From Elusimicrobiota bacterium (lineage in GTDB: Bacteria; Elusimicrobiota; Elusimicrobia; 2-01-FULL-59-12; JACPXA01), in contig JACPXA010000022.1 in the NCBI GenBank assembly GCA_016196785.1, positions 1 to 5,541 on the forward strand: a stretch of 5,541 bases of DNA. Direction: 5' to 3'. Positions within the stretch are counted from its first letter, which is position 1, and every line of letters begins with the position of its first letter. The position numbers and the translations under genes were made by a program. The notes below the pieces were generated by a model. It did not search any database. It was not told the DNA's origin and saw only the letters and a program-made list of their open reading frames with translations. This document shows, in pieces, positions 1 through 5,124 of this stretch.

Positions 1-94
1 ATTCATGTGTGTACTCAAGAAAGCGACCTCTTGAGATATCGAACGCTCCCTCACTTCGATCTTCAACCTGAGGAGTTACCAGTAGACTGTACAT
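1..94 (-). CDS. Partial ORF of the next gene cassette (unknown function)
   Basis: An ATG at 94-92 opens a minus-strand frame that stays open for 31 codons and runs off the window at position 1. It begins MYSLLVTPQVEDRSEG and ends the visible part with RGRFLEYTHE. The ATG lies about 45 nt past the attC crossover, a usual distance for a cassette gene start, and an AGGA about 10 nt upstream could serve as a weak ribosome binding site. The same frame is open back into the attC but has no earlier start codon. I do not recognise the protein. With only 31 codons visible it could be a chance open frame; position after attC is the main support. Confidence 0.4.
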   Translation of the reverse strand, partial: MYSLLVTPQVEDRSEGAFDISRGRFLEYTHE

Positions 95-135
95 AAATGA
101 CGAGTTCCTATGGTCATATCGAAGAAGCTCACGCC

Positions 136-199
136 GCCTAACGCTCCGGTTCAGCGGCGGGCCGCGCAGCGGACCGTCCGCTGCGGCCGGTTGTTAGCT
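136..199 (-). repeat. Integron attC recombination site (59-base element)
   Basis: The outer 7-mers are GTTAGGC (minus strand, 142-136), a perfect R' core of the form GTTRRRY, and AGCTAAC (199-193), an imperfect R'' partner. Inside them both arms carry CCGG and then a CAGCGG/CCGCTG pair, separated by spacers of unequal length (2 versus 3 nt). This gives the imperfect, asymmetric stem expected of attC. Total length is 64 bp, near the short end of known sites. The perfect R' lies distal to the methyltransferase, so crossover would fall between G142 and T141 on the minus strand. The stop codon of the methyltransferase is only 5 nt away, as is typical for a cassette. The stem may also act as a transcription terminator or attenuator (inference). 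Confidence 0.85.
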
Positions 200-204
200 G
201 CTGC

Positions 205-1467
205 TCACTTTCTTGCACTAACGTCAAACTCGTAAAGCTCTTTCTTCGAGTTTCGCTTTCGAATGCGTGTGATGCGTGCGTCCCTAAACCCTGCCTCTGT
301 GAGCATGTCGGCAAATAGCCGCTCTACCGGAACGACCGTGTCATAGAACCTTGAGTTACCAATAATGTAGTGAACGGTTCCACCCATGCACATGACGTTA
401 GCTACATCTCTAAGATGGTGGCACATGTCTTCGAAGTATTTCGCGACGTAATTTGACAAGAGAACGCCGCTCTTCTTATCGGCCTTCCGAATTCTGGATA
501 GGATTGCGTCGAAGTAGGTTGGGTAAAACCCCGCCGGTGATCGTTGCCACTCCGCAAGCCTGCTCGTCGCGATACCCCAAGTGCCACCGATGGCGGACCA
601 GTCCATGTCGCCAGCGTCCCGGCCGTTGTTCAGATAGCCGAGCCAGTACATGTACGGTCTCAACTCTCGAATGTAGGACATCCGGTTAGGATAGGGCGGC
701 GATGTTATGAGCAAATCGTACTCGCCGGAAACCGCATTCGATACCGAACGGGAGTCACCAAGGATCACGCTGGCTGTGCCGTTAGGATTGTCGGCGGCGG
801 AATCAAGAACTTCCTGTCCTTCGACACGGGCCGTATAGCTAAGATCAAGCCCCATGTCGAACAGAAGCGGCTGCCGCTCCTTTGAAGGGTCCACCCTCAC
901 CTTGTCCTTGAAGGACATTGACTGATGGTTGAACGCGGCGTTGGAGAAGTTGATTACGAGACGACAGAAAATGACGAGTAGCAGGTCTCGGGACGCACAG
1001 TCGTGGCAGGCGGTATCATCCAGGGCCGCCTTGAACTTGCACAGGAAGTCCAACTCCTCCGGGTTCCACCATCTCTGGAGGTTGTGCATTGGAGGTGGGG
1101 CCACAGATCTGGCCTCTTTGTGGCTCGCTTTGGAGATCAGGTTGGCGAGTGCATTGCTGGCGCTACGAACGCAAGCAGGAGAATACGTGGCGAGTTTGGC
1201 GTTTCCGAGCCATGTGAGGAAAGGGTTGACCTCTACTCCGGTGGCGACGTCACCGGAGTACGCGGCGCAAAGAGGGGTTGTGGCGGTCCCTGAAAATGGA
1301 TCGAGAACTCGAATTCCTCGATCCGCAGCCGCCAAGATTTCGGAAACAAGCTTCACGGAGTACGCAGGCGTGAGACGAAGCCAACCGTTCCTCCCATAGT
1401 GGCGGTTGAGCTTGAAGGTTAGGTCGGCGTTTTGGCGAGCCGAACTGGAAGACGGAGCGTTGCTCAT
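205..1467 (-). CDS. Type II DNA methyltransferase, probable N4-cytosine class
   Basis: This 420-residue protein transfers a methyl group from S-adenosylmethionine to an exocyclic amino group in DNA, protecting sites cut by the neighbouring endonuclease. The SAM-binding motif I is DPFSGTATT (residues 56-64), followed by an acidic GVEVNPF strand (77-83). The catalytic motif IV is TSPPYPNR (255-262); S-P-P-Y favours N4-cytosine, though N6-adenine cannot be excluded. A motif X-like RLTPAYS segment precedes motif I. The order X-I-IV, with about 190 residues between I and IV, suggests the alpha arrangement with target recognition in that gap. Motif I has Ala where the family usually has the second Gly (GTATT rather than GTGTT). 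The ATG overlaps the endonuclease stop as ATGA and has no good ribosome binding site immediately upstream, so translation is probably coupled. The target sequence is not predictable from what I see. Confidence 0.9.
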   Translation of the reverse strand: MSNAPSSSSARQNADLTFKLNRHYGRNGWLRLTPAYSVKLVSEILAAADRGIRVLDPFSGTATTPLCAAYSGDVATGVEVNPFLTWLGNAKLATYSPACVRSASNALANLISKASHKEARSVAPPPMHNLQRWWNPEELDFLCKFKAALDDTACHDCASRDLLLVIFCRLVINFSNAAFNHQSMSFKDKVRVDPSKERQPLLFDMGLDLSYTARVEGQEVLDSAADNPNGTASVILGDSRSVSNAVSGEYDLLITSPPYPNRMSYIRELRPYMYWLGYLNNGRDAGDMDWSAIGGTWGIATSRLAEWQRSPAGFYPTYFDAILSRIRKADKKSGVLLSNYVAKYFEDMCHHLRDVANVMCMGGTVHYIIGNSRFYDTVVPVERLFADMLTEAGFRDARITRIRKRNSKKELYEFDVSARK

Positions 1468-2276
1468 GATGGCGTCAGGAGTGCCGTGAGCACGGTCTCC
1501 ACCTCCTTCTTGAGGGCGGGACTATTGCGCTGGAAGAAGGCGGCAAGATCGTATCCAACGACATCTTTGCAGAAGCCGTAGAACGATTCGGCGGAGGAAG
1601 CATTGCCTGTCAACCCCGTGAGAAGCACCCACCTTTCGTTGCGGTAGCGCTGCGCGATGTCTTCGTCTATCTGAAGTGAGAGGATTCCCGCGCAAGGAAG
1701 AAGCCCCTTTGTATAAGCCGTTGCCGCATTGGCAATGTCGGCATTCTGTCGTTTGGAGTCCTTACTCTTGTAACCCTGTCGGATCTCGAAGACGATGCCT
1801 TGGAGGGTCTTGGCAACCGCAGGATCGACATCGATCCGGCGTGCGGCGTTCCGCATCCAAGATTGAACGCGACGCCTTCGTGCGGTATCTGCGATACTTG
1901 AAACAGGGATACGCGCGTCGAGGTGGAGTTTACGCTTCTTTGCGCCACTGGCACGTGGCAGCGTGTAGGACCACCTCACATCCTCATCGCTTAGGCCAAA
2001 TTGGTCTTGCAGGATACGCCTGAACAAAAACTCGCAGCCTATTCCGATTTGGCGGTAGATACTCGTCATGCCACCTGCGGCCTTGTGGGCCGCGTACATA
2101 AGGGGGTTGTCAAGGCCAAGCCAATTATAGAAGGGGTCGGCCTTATAGATGCGCTGGAATTCGTCGAGTTCGTAGCCAGCCTTCGCACCATGGCCCAATT
2201 TCGGTTTGTACTTGGCACAGACTTGGATATAGGCCGTGAGGATCGCCAAGTAGTTCTTATCGTTCGCCTTGCTCAC
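1464..2276 (-). CDS. Probable type II restriction endonuclease (PD-(D/E)XK-like)
   Basis: This gene directly precedes and overlaps a DNA methyltransferase gene, which is the strongest evidence for its role. From the preferred start the product is 270 residues, a normal size for a type II enzyme. A candidate nuclease core is LHLDAR (Asp at residue 120) followed 44 residues later by GIVFEIRQGYKSKDSKRQ (Glu at 164, then basic residues), resembling a variant PD-(D/E)XK site. I could not assign a named family. I prefer the GTG at 2276-2274, which has GAGGT five bases upstream and gives an N-terminus MSKANDKNYLAIL. An in-frame GTG at 2297 (277 residues, MHDARYQVSK) is possible but lacks a well-spaced ribosome binding site, and an in-frame stop lies a few codons above it. 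Cleavage activity is inferred, not shown. Confidence 0.75.
   Translation of the reverse strand: MSKANDKNYLAILTAYIQVCAKYKPKLGHGAKAGYELDEFQRIYKADPFYNWLGLDNPLMYAAHKAAGGMTSIYRQIGIGCEFLFRRILQDQFGLSDEDVRWSYTLPRASGAKKRKLHLDARIPVSSIADTARRRRVQSWMRNAARRIDVDPAVAKTLQGIVFEIRQGYKSKDSKRQNADIANAATAYTKGLLPCAGILSLQIDEDIAQRYRNERWVLLTGLTGNASSAESFYGFCKDVVGYDLAAFFQRNSPALKKEVETVLTALLTPS
1491..1508 (-). promoter_or_regulatory. Internal Shine-Dalgarno (AAGGAGGT) plus GTG, feeding the methyltransferase
   Basis: Inside the last codons of the endonuclease gene, minus-strand 1508-1501 reads AAGGAGGT, a full match to the 16S rRNA tail. Seven bases later comes GTG (1493-1491), in the endonuclease frame. Ribosomes loading here would make a nine-residue peptide, MLTALLTPS, and stop exactly at the ATGA where the methyltransferase begins, 33 nt below the signal. 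That would let the methyltransferase be translated without full endonuclease synthesis. The motif also encodes Lys-Glu-Val in the endonuclease, so chance is possible. Confidence 0.45.
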
Positions 2277-2308
2277 TTGATACCTCGCGTCATGCACTTG
2301 TTGGGCAT
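2273..2308 (-). CDS. Putative 11-codon leader ORF ahead of the endonuclease
   Basis: Minus-strand ATG at 2308-2306 opens an 11-codon frame, MPNKCMTRGIK, followed by TGA at 2275-2273. An AAGGAG (2324-2319) sits 10 bases upstream of this ATG and is the best-spaced ribosome binding site near the endonuclease. The stop overlaps the endonuclease GTG as GTGA (2276-2273). This mirrors the ATGA overlap between the endonuclease and methyltransferase, so the leader could couple or damp endonuclease translation. No known attenuation peptide is recognised, and the ORF is short enough to arise by chance. Confidence 0.35.
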   Translation of the reverse strand: MPNKCMTRGIK

Positions 2309-2430
2309 TCCGATTCCGCTCCTTCGTTCAGGGGATCACGATCCTGTATGCGTCGAGCATAATATACGAATTCGTTTTTTATAGTTTTCTGCACTGCCAT
2401 AAACGTAATTATACAACACAGCCTTAAGGA
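2309..2430. other. AT-rich intergenic region at the boundary between the cassette and the metal cluster
   Basis: This gap separates the aldo/keto reductase stop from the restriction-modification operon and is much richer in A and T than either flank. It holds the candidate promoter and a perfect 10-bp palindrome, ACGAATTCGT, at 2366-2375. It also holds a short inverted repeat, GGATC-AC-GATCC, at 2333-2344. The palindromes could be operators, but no controller (C protein) gene is present. I see no hairpin followed by a T-run that would end the upstream operon, and no attC, attI or tRNA. Confidence 0.5.
2319..2324 (-). promoter_or_regulatory. Ribosome binding site AAGGAG for the leader ORF
   Basis: AAGGAG on the minus strand is ten bases from the leader ATG at 2308. 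It is 21 bases from the in-frame GTG at 2297, too far to serve that codon well. This argues that either the leader is translated or the endonuclease starts at 2276 from its own GAGGT (2286-2282). Confidence 0.45.
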
Positions 2431-2434
2431 TCAA
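2408..2434 (-). promoter_or_regulatory. Candidate promoter for the restriction-modification operon
   Basis: A perfect TATAAT (-10) lies on the minus strand at 2413-2408, in the AT-rich gap before the endonuclease. The only -35-like hexamer nearby, TTGATC (2434-2429), is spaced by 15 bases, shorter than the usual 17, and overlaps the stop codon of the aldo/keto reductase gene. A start about seven bases downstream would give a leader of roughly 90 nt before the mini-ORF. A second AT-rich box, TATATT at 2366-2361, is another possible -10 but has no recognisable -35. Either would give the inserted genes their own promoter, independent of an integron Pc. Confidence 0.35.
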
Positions 2435-3402
2435 GCACGCTTGAACGTCGAGGCCATGGGCGCAAAGGGCAGGGCTCGGCGCTCAAGCGCAGCCAGTTGA
2501 TCAGCGCTCAGCGGCTGAAAGGCATTGGCGATGCGCACGTTGTCTTCCACTTCTTGCGGCGTGCGGCATCCCAGGATCACCGTGGACACGCCCCGCAGGC
2601 TGAGGACGTACTGAATCGCCTCCGGCGCGGTCAGTGGTCCGTCAGGACGGAGCAGCGCCCCACGCGCGACCACCTTCATGCCGATGACGCCCACCTGTTG
2701 GCGTTGGGCGGCCGGCAGGACCTCCTCGATGAACGACAGGCGCGCTTTATCCGCAGCGTTGAGCGCCACCAGCACCGTGTCGAAGGCAAACCTCCGCAGC
2801 GCCTCCACCAGCACCGCGGGATCGGTGTGGCCGGTGATGCCGAGGAAGCGCACGCGCCCCTCGGCTTGGGCCTGCTGGAGCGCCGCCAGCGCGCCGCGCT
2901 TCGGCGCAAAAATCTGCCGCAGATCCTCGGCGTCACGCAGATCGTGCAGTTGCCACAGATCGAGGCGATCGGTGCGCAGGCGCTTCAGGCTCTCATCGAG
3001 CAGCCGCAGGCTGCCATCGCGCGAACGGTCGTGCGTTTTCGAGGCGAGAACAATCTCCCGGCGTCGCTCACCGAGCACCGCGCCGTAGTAGTCCTGGCTG
3101 CCGCTGTAGGCCGGGGCGGTGTCGTAGTACGTGATCCCAAGGTCCAGCGCCCGCTCGATCACGCGCGCCGCTTCCCGCTCGCGGCCCCAGGTGCGCAGCA
3201 CCCCCTCGCCGCCCAATCCCACGATGGTGATCGGCACACCGGTCGTGCCCAGCGGGCGTCTCGGGATCACGGGGCGTGTCACATGCTCTTGTGCCTGCGC
3301 CAACAGCGGATGCCACCACTGTGACGCCGCGAGCGTCCCCAGCGCCACCCCGCCGGCGATGCGCAAGAATTCCCGCCGTGTCACTACGGAAGGTGATCTC
3401 AC
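2431..3402 (-). CDS. Tat-exported aldo/keto reductase
   Basis: This 323-residue protein is an NAD(P)H-dependent oxidoreductase with an (alpha/beta)8 barrel. The N-terminus carries a twin-arginine signal, TRREFLR (residues 8-14), then a hydrophobic stretch to about residue 35, so the folded enzyme is probably exported to the periplasm. The catalytic tetrad of the family is visible as Asp94 and Tyr99 (YYDTAPAY), Lys122 (LASKTH) and His153 (WQLHD). A C-terminal VILGCRTPQEVEDN segment matches the cofactor phosphate-binding region. The start is a GTG with no strong ribosome binding site; an in-frame TAG four codons upstream excludes a longer form. It lies 60 nt below the CxxCxxC gene and may share its transcript. 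The substrate is unknown, and a link to metals rests only on position. Confidence 0.88.
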   Translation of the reverse strand: MRSPSVVTRREFLRIAGGVALGTLAASQWWHPLLAQAQEHVTRPVIPRRPLGTTGVPITIVGLGGEGVLRTWGREREAARVIERALDLGITYYDTAPAYSGSQDYYGAVLGERRREIVLASKTHDRSRDGSLRLLDESLKRLRTDRLDLWQLHDLRDAEDLRQIFAPKRGALAALQQAQAEGRVRFLGITGHTDPAVLVEALRRFAFDTVLVALNAADKARLSFIEEVLPAAQRQQVGVIGMKVVARGALLRPDGPLTAPEAIQYVLSLRGVSTVILGCRTPQEVEDNVRIANAFQPLSADQLAALERRALPFAPMASTFKRA

Positions 3403-3462
3403 ACGCCCACTCTAGCCTCGTTCCACCCAGATGGCAAGCGATCCGACGAGCGCGTGTCCGAC

Positions 3463-3645
3463 TCACAGCTTGGCAAGCTCTCGTGATTGGATCTTCTCCA
3501 CGAGCGTGTTCCAGACCTCTGTGGTCAGCCGAACGAGGTTGCCTTCTTCCCCGATGCGCACCTCATCCTTCGCAACATCGATCACGACCTCGGGGCAGGC
3601 CCCACAGGCCGGACACAGCGAGACCCGAACTGGGCTCTTGTCCAT
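3463..3645 (-). CDS. Small CxxCxxC protein, probable metal or Fe-S binding
   Basis: This 60-residue protein has a cysteine cluster near its start, SLCPACGACP, with Cys at 11, 14 and 17. The rest is charged and cysteine-free (VVIDVAKDEVRIGEEGNLVRLTTEVWNTLVEKIQ). There is no signal peptide, so it is probably cytoplasmic. I chose ATG at 3645 because the minus strand reads GGGAGGTGA five bases upstream. A longer reading from GTG at 3654 would place that start inside the ribosome binding site. The start is 15 nt after the stop of the outer-membrane gene, so the two are almost certainly co-transcribed. Three cysteines could bind Cu(I), Hg(II), Zn or, in a dimer, an Fe-S cluster. I do not recognise a characterised family. 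Confidence 0.75.
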   Translation of the reverse strand: MDKSPVRVSLCPACGACPEVVIDVAKDEVRIGEEGNLVRLTTEVWNTLVEKIQSRELAKL

Positions 3646-3660
3646 GGTAGTCACCTCCCT
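3646..3660 (-). promoter_or_regulatory. Strong ribosome binding site deciding the start of the CxxCxxC gene
   Basis: Minus-strand sequence between the outer-membrane gene stop and the ATG at 3645 contains GGGAGGTGA, an extended match to the anti-Shine-Dalgarno tail, five bases before the ATG. It is the strongest such signal in the metal cluster and suggests the small protein is made in quantity. Confidence 0.7.
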
Positions 3661-4560
3661 TCAAAACGTCGCCCGAACACTTGCGACTAACGCGAAGTCA
3701 GGTTCCACCTGATTGCCGTTCAGGTTTTGAAGCACCGGAAGCTGGATCGACGTTTCCACGACGAAGTGCTTGGTCGCAACCTGGAAACCTGGTGAGAGGA
3801 ACAACAGATGCCCCCCGGTGTTGTCCACACGGCTGCCGTGGCTCTTGGCCTGCTGCTCCCATTGGCCATTGGCTTCCAAGACGACGTTCCACTGCGCATA
3901 CAATCCTCGCTCTGGCAGGTTGAACGGCCACACCCGCCGCTGGTAGGCCACGGTGTACGTCAGCACATCCCCAAACTCAAACTTATTGGCGGTCGTGTTG
4001 AGCTGGTACGTCAGGCTGACATCCCACTCATCATCCAGGCTCTGCCAGGTATAGGCGGTGCCCACCAGCGGATCAGCCGAGCCGGAGCCAAGCTGGAGGT
4101 CGCGGGGGAGCTTGCCTCGCGCATCGGCATCTCCACTTTGGCCGGTGGGCAGATCTGTTCCCGCCACGACAGAGAACCGAGAGGTCGCCGATGGGTAGTC
4201 CCTGGTATAGAGCCGATGCTTGCCAAGCAGCAGGAGATCGCCTAAGCCCGCGTCTCCCCGGCTGGTCCGTATCCCATCGGTGGTTGCATCCAGCTCCTTG
4301 CTCAAGAACGGAATCGTCAAGATCACCGAGCTTTTTTCTGTGAGGCCGTAGACCACGGTCTGGGGCATCGTGAAGATTTCCAGCTCTCGGTCTTGGGCAG
4401 TTGGATCGTCTGATTTCTTGGTGTACCGGAGCTGGCTGCGGACGATCCACTGATCCTTGGCCGGCGTCAGGCCGACGTCACTGTTAATCGCCACGGCCCA
4501 TGCCGGGGCTGGAATCGCCCACACGAGGCTGGCGGCCATCACGACTGTCGCCACCCTCAT
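3661..4560 (-). CDS. Outer-membrane beta-barrel protein, transporter / MetA-like family
   Basis: This is a 299-residue protein. It opens with a Sec signal peptide (hydrophobic to Pro-Ala-Trp-Ala, probable cleavage after Ala22) and ends in VASVRATF, with the C-terminal aromatic residue used by the outer-membrane assembly machinery. In between are alternating polar/hydrophobic strands such as WDVSLTYQLNTT, LTYTVAYQRRVW and FVVETSIQLPVL, typical of a barrel of about 12 strands. General appearance fits the outer-membrane 'transporter' group related to MetA of phenol degradation, a family whose members often sit beside metal or solvent genes. The ATG overlaps the HMA gene stop as ATGA, so translation is coupled. 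The role as an exit or entry pore for the metal bound by its neighbours is inferred. Confidence 0.8.
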   Translation of the reverse strand: MRVATVVMAASLVWAIPAPAWAVAINSDVGLTPAKDQWIVRSQLRYTKKSDDPTAQDRELEIFTMPQTVVYGLTEKSSVILTIPFLSKELDATTDGIRTSRGDAGLGDLLLLGKHRLYTRDYPSATSRFSVVAGTDLPTGQSGDADARGKLPRDLQLGSGSADPLVGTAYTWQSLDDEWDVSLTYQLNTTANKFEFGDVLTYTVAYQRRVWPFNLPERGLYAQWNVVLEANGQWEQQAKSHGSRVDNTGGHLLFLSPGFQVATKHFVVETSIQLPVLQNLNGNQVEPDFALVASVRATF

Positions 4561-5102
4561 TCGTCTGCACCTTCCAGGGTCTCCACCATCAGGCCGGCCG
4601 GCAGACCCGCATGCTCATGCACCGACCCGCTGAGTTTCACAAGCCGGTTCGTCTGCCGGGCGTGCTCGAGTCGCTGCCGAACCACTTGGCTGAGCGTCGA
4701 ACCTGCTTCAGTGTCCTGATGCTCGGCGTCAAAGAGGAGGAACGTTGTGCCATCGTGACGGGACGTCACCGTCATGTGGTCGCCCTCTCGGCTGATCTTC
4801 CCAATGACGGTCAGCTTGATGCCGCGCAGCGTGAAGCCCGCCTCCTGGACCGCCCGCTGCACTTTTCCCACGTCAAGACCAAGGCCTGTGGGGAGCGCGG
4901 CTTCCGTGACCCCCTGCTTGAGATGCACCTGGATACCTTCAAGCCCGGCCCGTTGTTTGAGCCGTTTGTCCAGCCCCAGCGCGCAGAACGGGCACGAGAG
5001 CCCATCCACTTGAAGTTGGATGCCTTCGATTTCGGCCCAGCTGTTGGGAGCCAGGCTCGTAAACCCGAGTGCCACGATGAGCATTCCAAGCGCCACTCGC
5101 AT
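4557..5102 (-). CDS. Exported heavy-metal-associated (HMA) domain protein
   Basis: This 181-residue protein has a Sec signal peptide (MRVALGMLIVALG to NSWA, probable cleavage after Ala23) and then an HMA fold at about residues 26-92. Its metal site is GLSCPFC (Cys37 and Cys40), the CxxC of CopZ/MerP-type binders, followed by LDKRLKQRAG and ending near AVQEAGFTLRGI. The remaining residues to 181 form a second region with TVIGKISREGDHMTV and TTFLLFDAE strands and a helix-rich VVRQRLEHARQ segment, which I cannot assign. I chose the ATG at 5102, with GGAG six bases upstream and 22 nt from the previous stop. The longer frame to 5159 only adds an Arg-rich stretch read out of the upstream gene and would hide the signal peptide. 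Probable role: periplasmic metal (Cu or Hg) binding. Confidence 0.82.
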   Translation of the reverse strand: MRVALGMLIVALGFTSLAPNSWAEIEGIQLQVDGLSCPFCALGLDKRLKQRAGLEGIQVHLKQGVTEAALPTGLGLDVGKVQRAVQEAGFTLRGIKLTVIGKISREGDHMTVTSRHDGTTFLLFDAEHQDTEAGSTLSQVVRQRLEHARQTNRLVKLSGSVHEHAGLPAGLMVETLEGADE

Positions 5103-5124
5103 CTTACGCTCCGCCTTTGCCAAC

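Larger units (their letters stand above)
142..2416 (-). mobile_element. Probable integron gene cassette carrying a restriction-modification operon (upstream boundary uncertain)
   Basis: The left end is fixed by the attC crossover at 142/141. The contents are two co-oriented genes, endonuclease then methyltransferase, ending 5 nt before attC. The right end is inferred: base composition changes sharply between about 2420 and 2431, where the GC-rich aldo/keto reductase gene ends, and no second attC or attI is visible. A GTTGTAT on the minus strand at 2417-2411 matches GTTRRRY except for one base and could be the entry junction, but this is weak. About 2.27 kb and two genes is large for a cassette, since most carry one gene of under 1 kb. 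The alternative is a genomic-island fragment that happens to end in an attC. Confidence 0.45.

Noticed and set aside
929..1399. Plus-strand frame of 156 codons inside the methyltransferase gene
   Set aside because: It lies antisense to the SAM-binding region of a clear methyltransferase and shows no motif or ribosome binding site.
2277..2297. Endonuclease start at GTG 2297
   Set aside because: Not excluded, but it has no well-spaced ribosome binding site, whereas GTG 2276 has GAGGT five bases upstream and overlaps the leader stop.
2366..2380. Rho-independent terminator from ACGAATTCGT followed by T residues on the plus strand
   Set aside because: The palindrome has no loop and is AT-rich at its centre, so a stable RNA hairpin is unlikely. 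No plus-strand gene ends there.
2309..2430. C-protein gene or C-box controlling the restriction-modification operon
   Set aside because: No helix-turn-helix ORF fits in the gap and no GACT/AGTC paired boxes are visible.
2497..3324. Long plus-strand frame (275 codons) opposite the aldo/keto reductase
   Set aside because: It is the antisense of a gene with a full catalytic tetrad and Tat signal. The product is rich in Arg, His and Gln with no recognisable domain, as expected for a shadow of GC-rich coding DNA.
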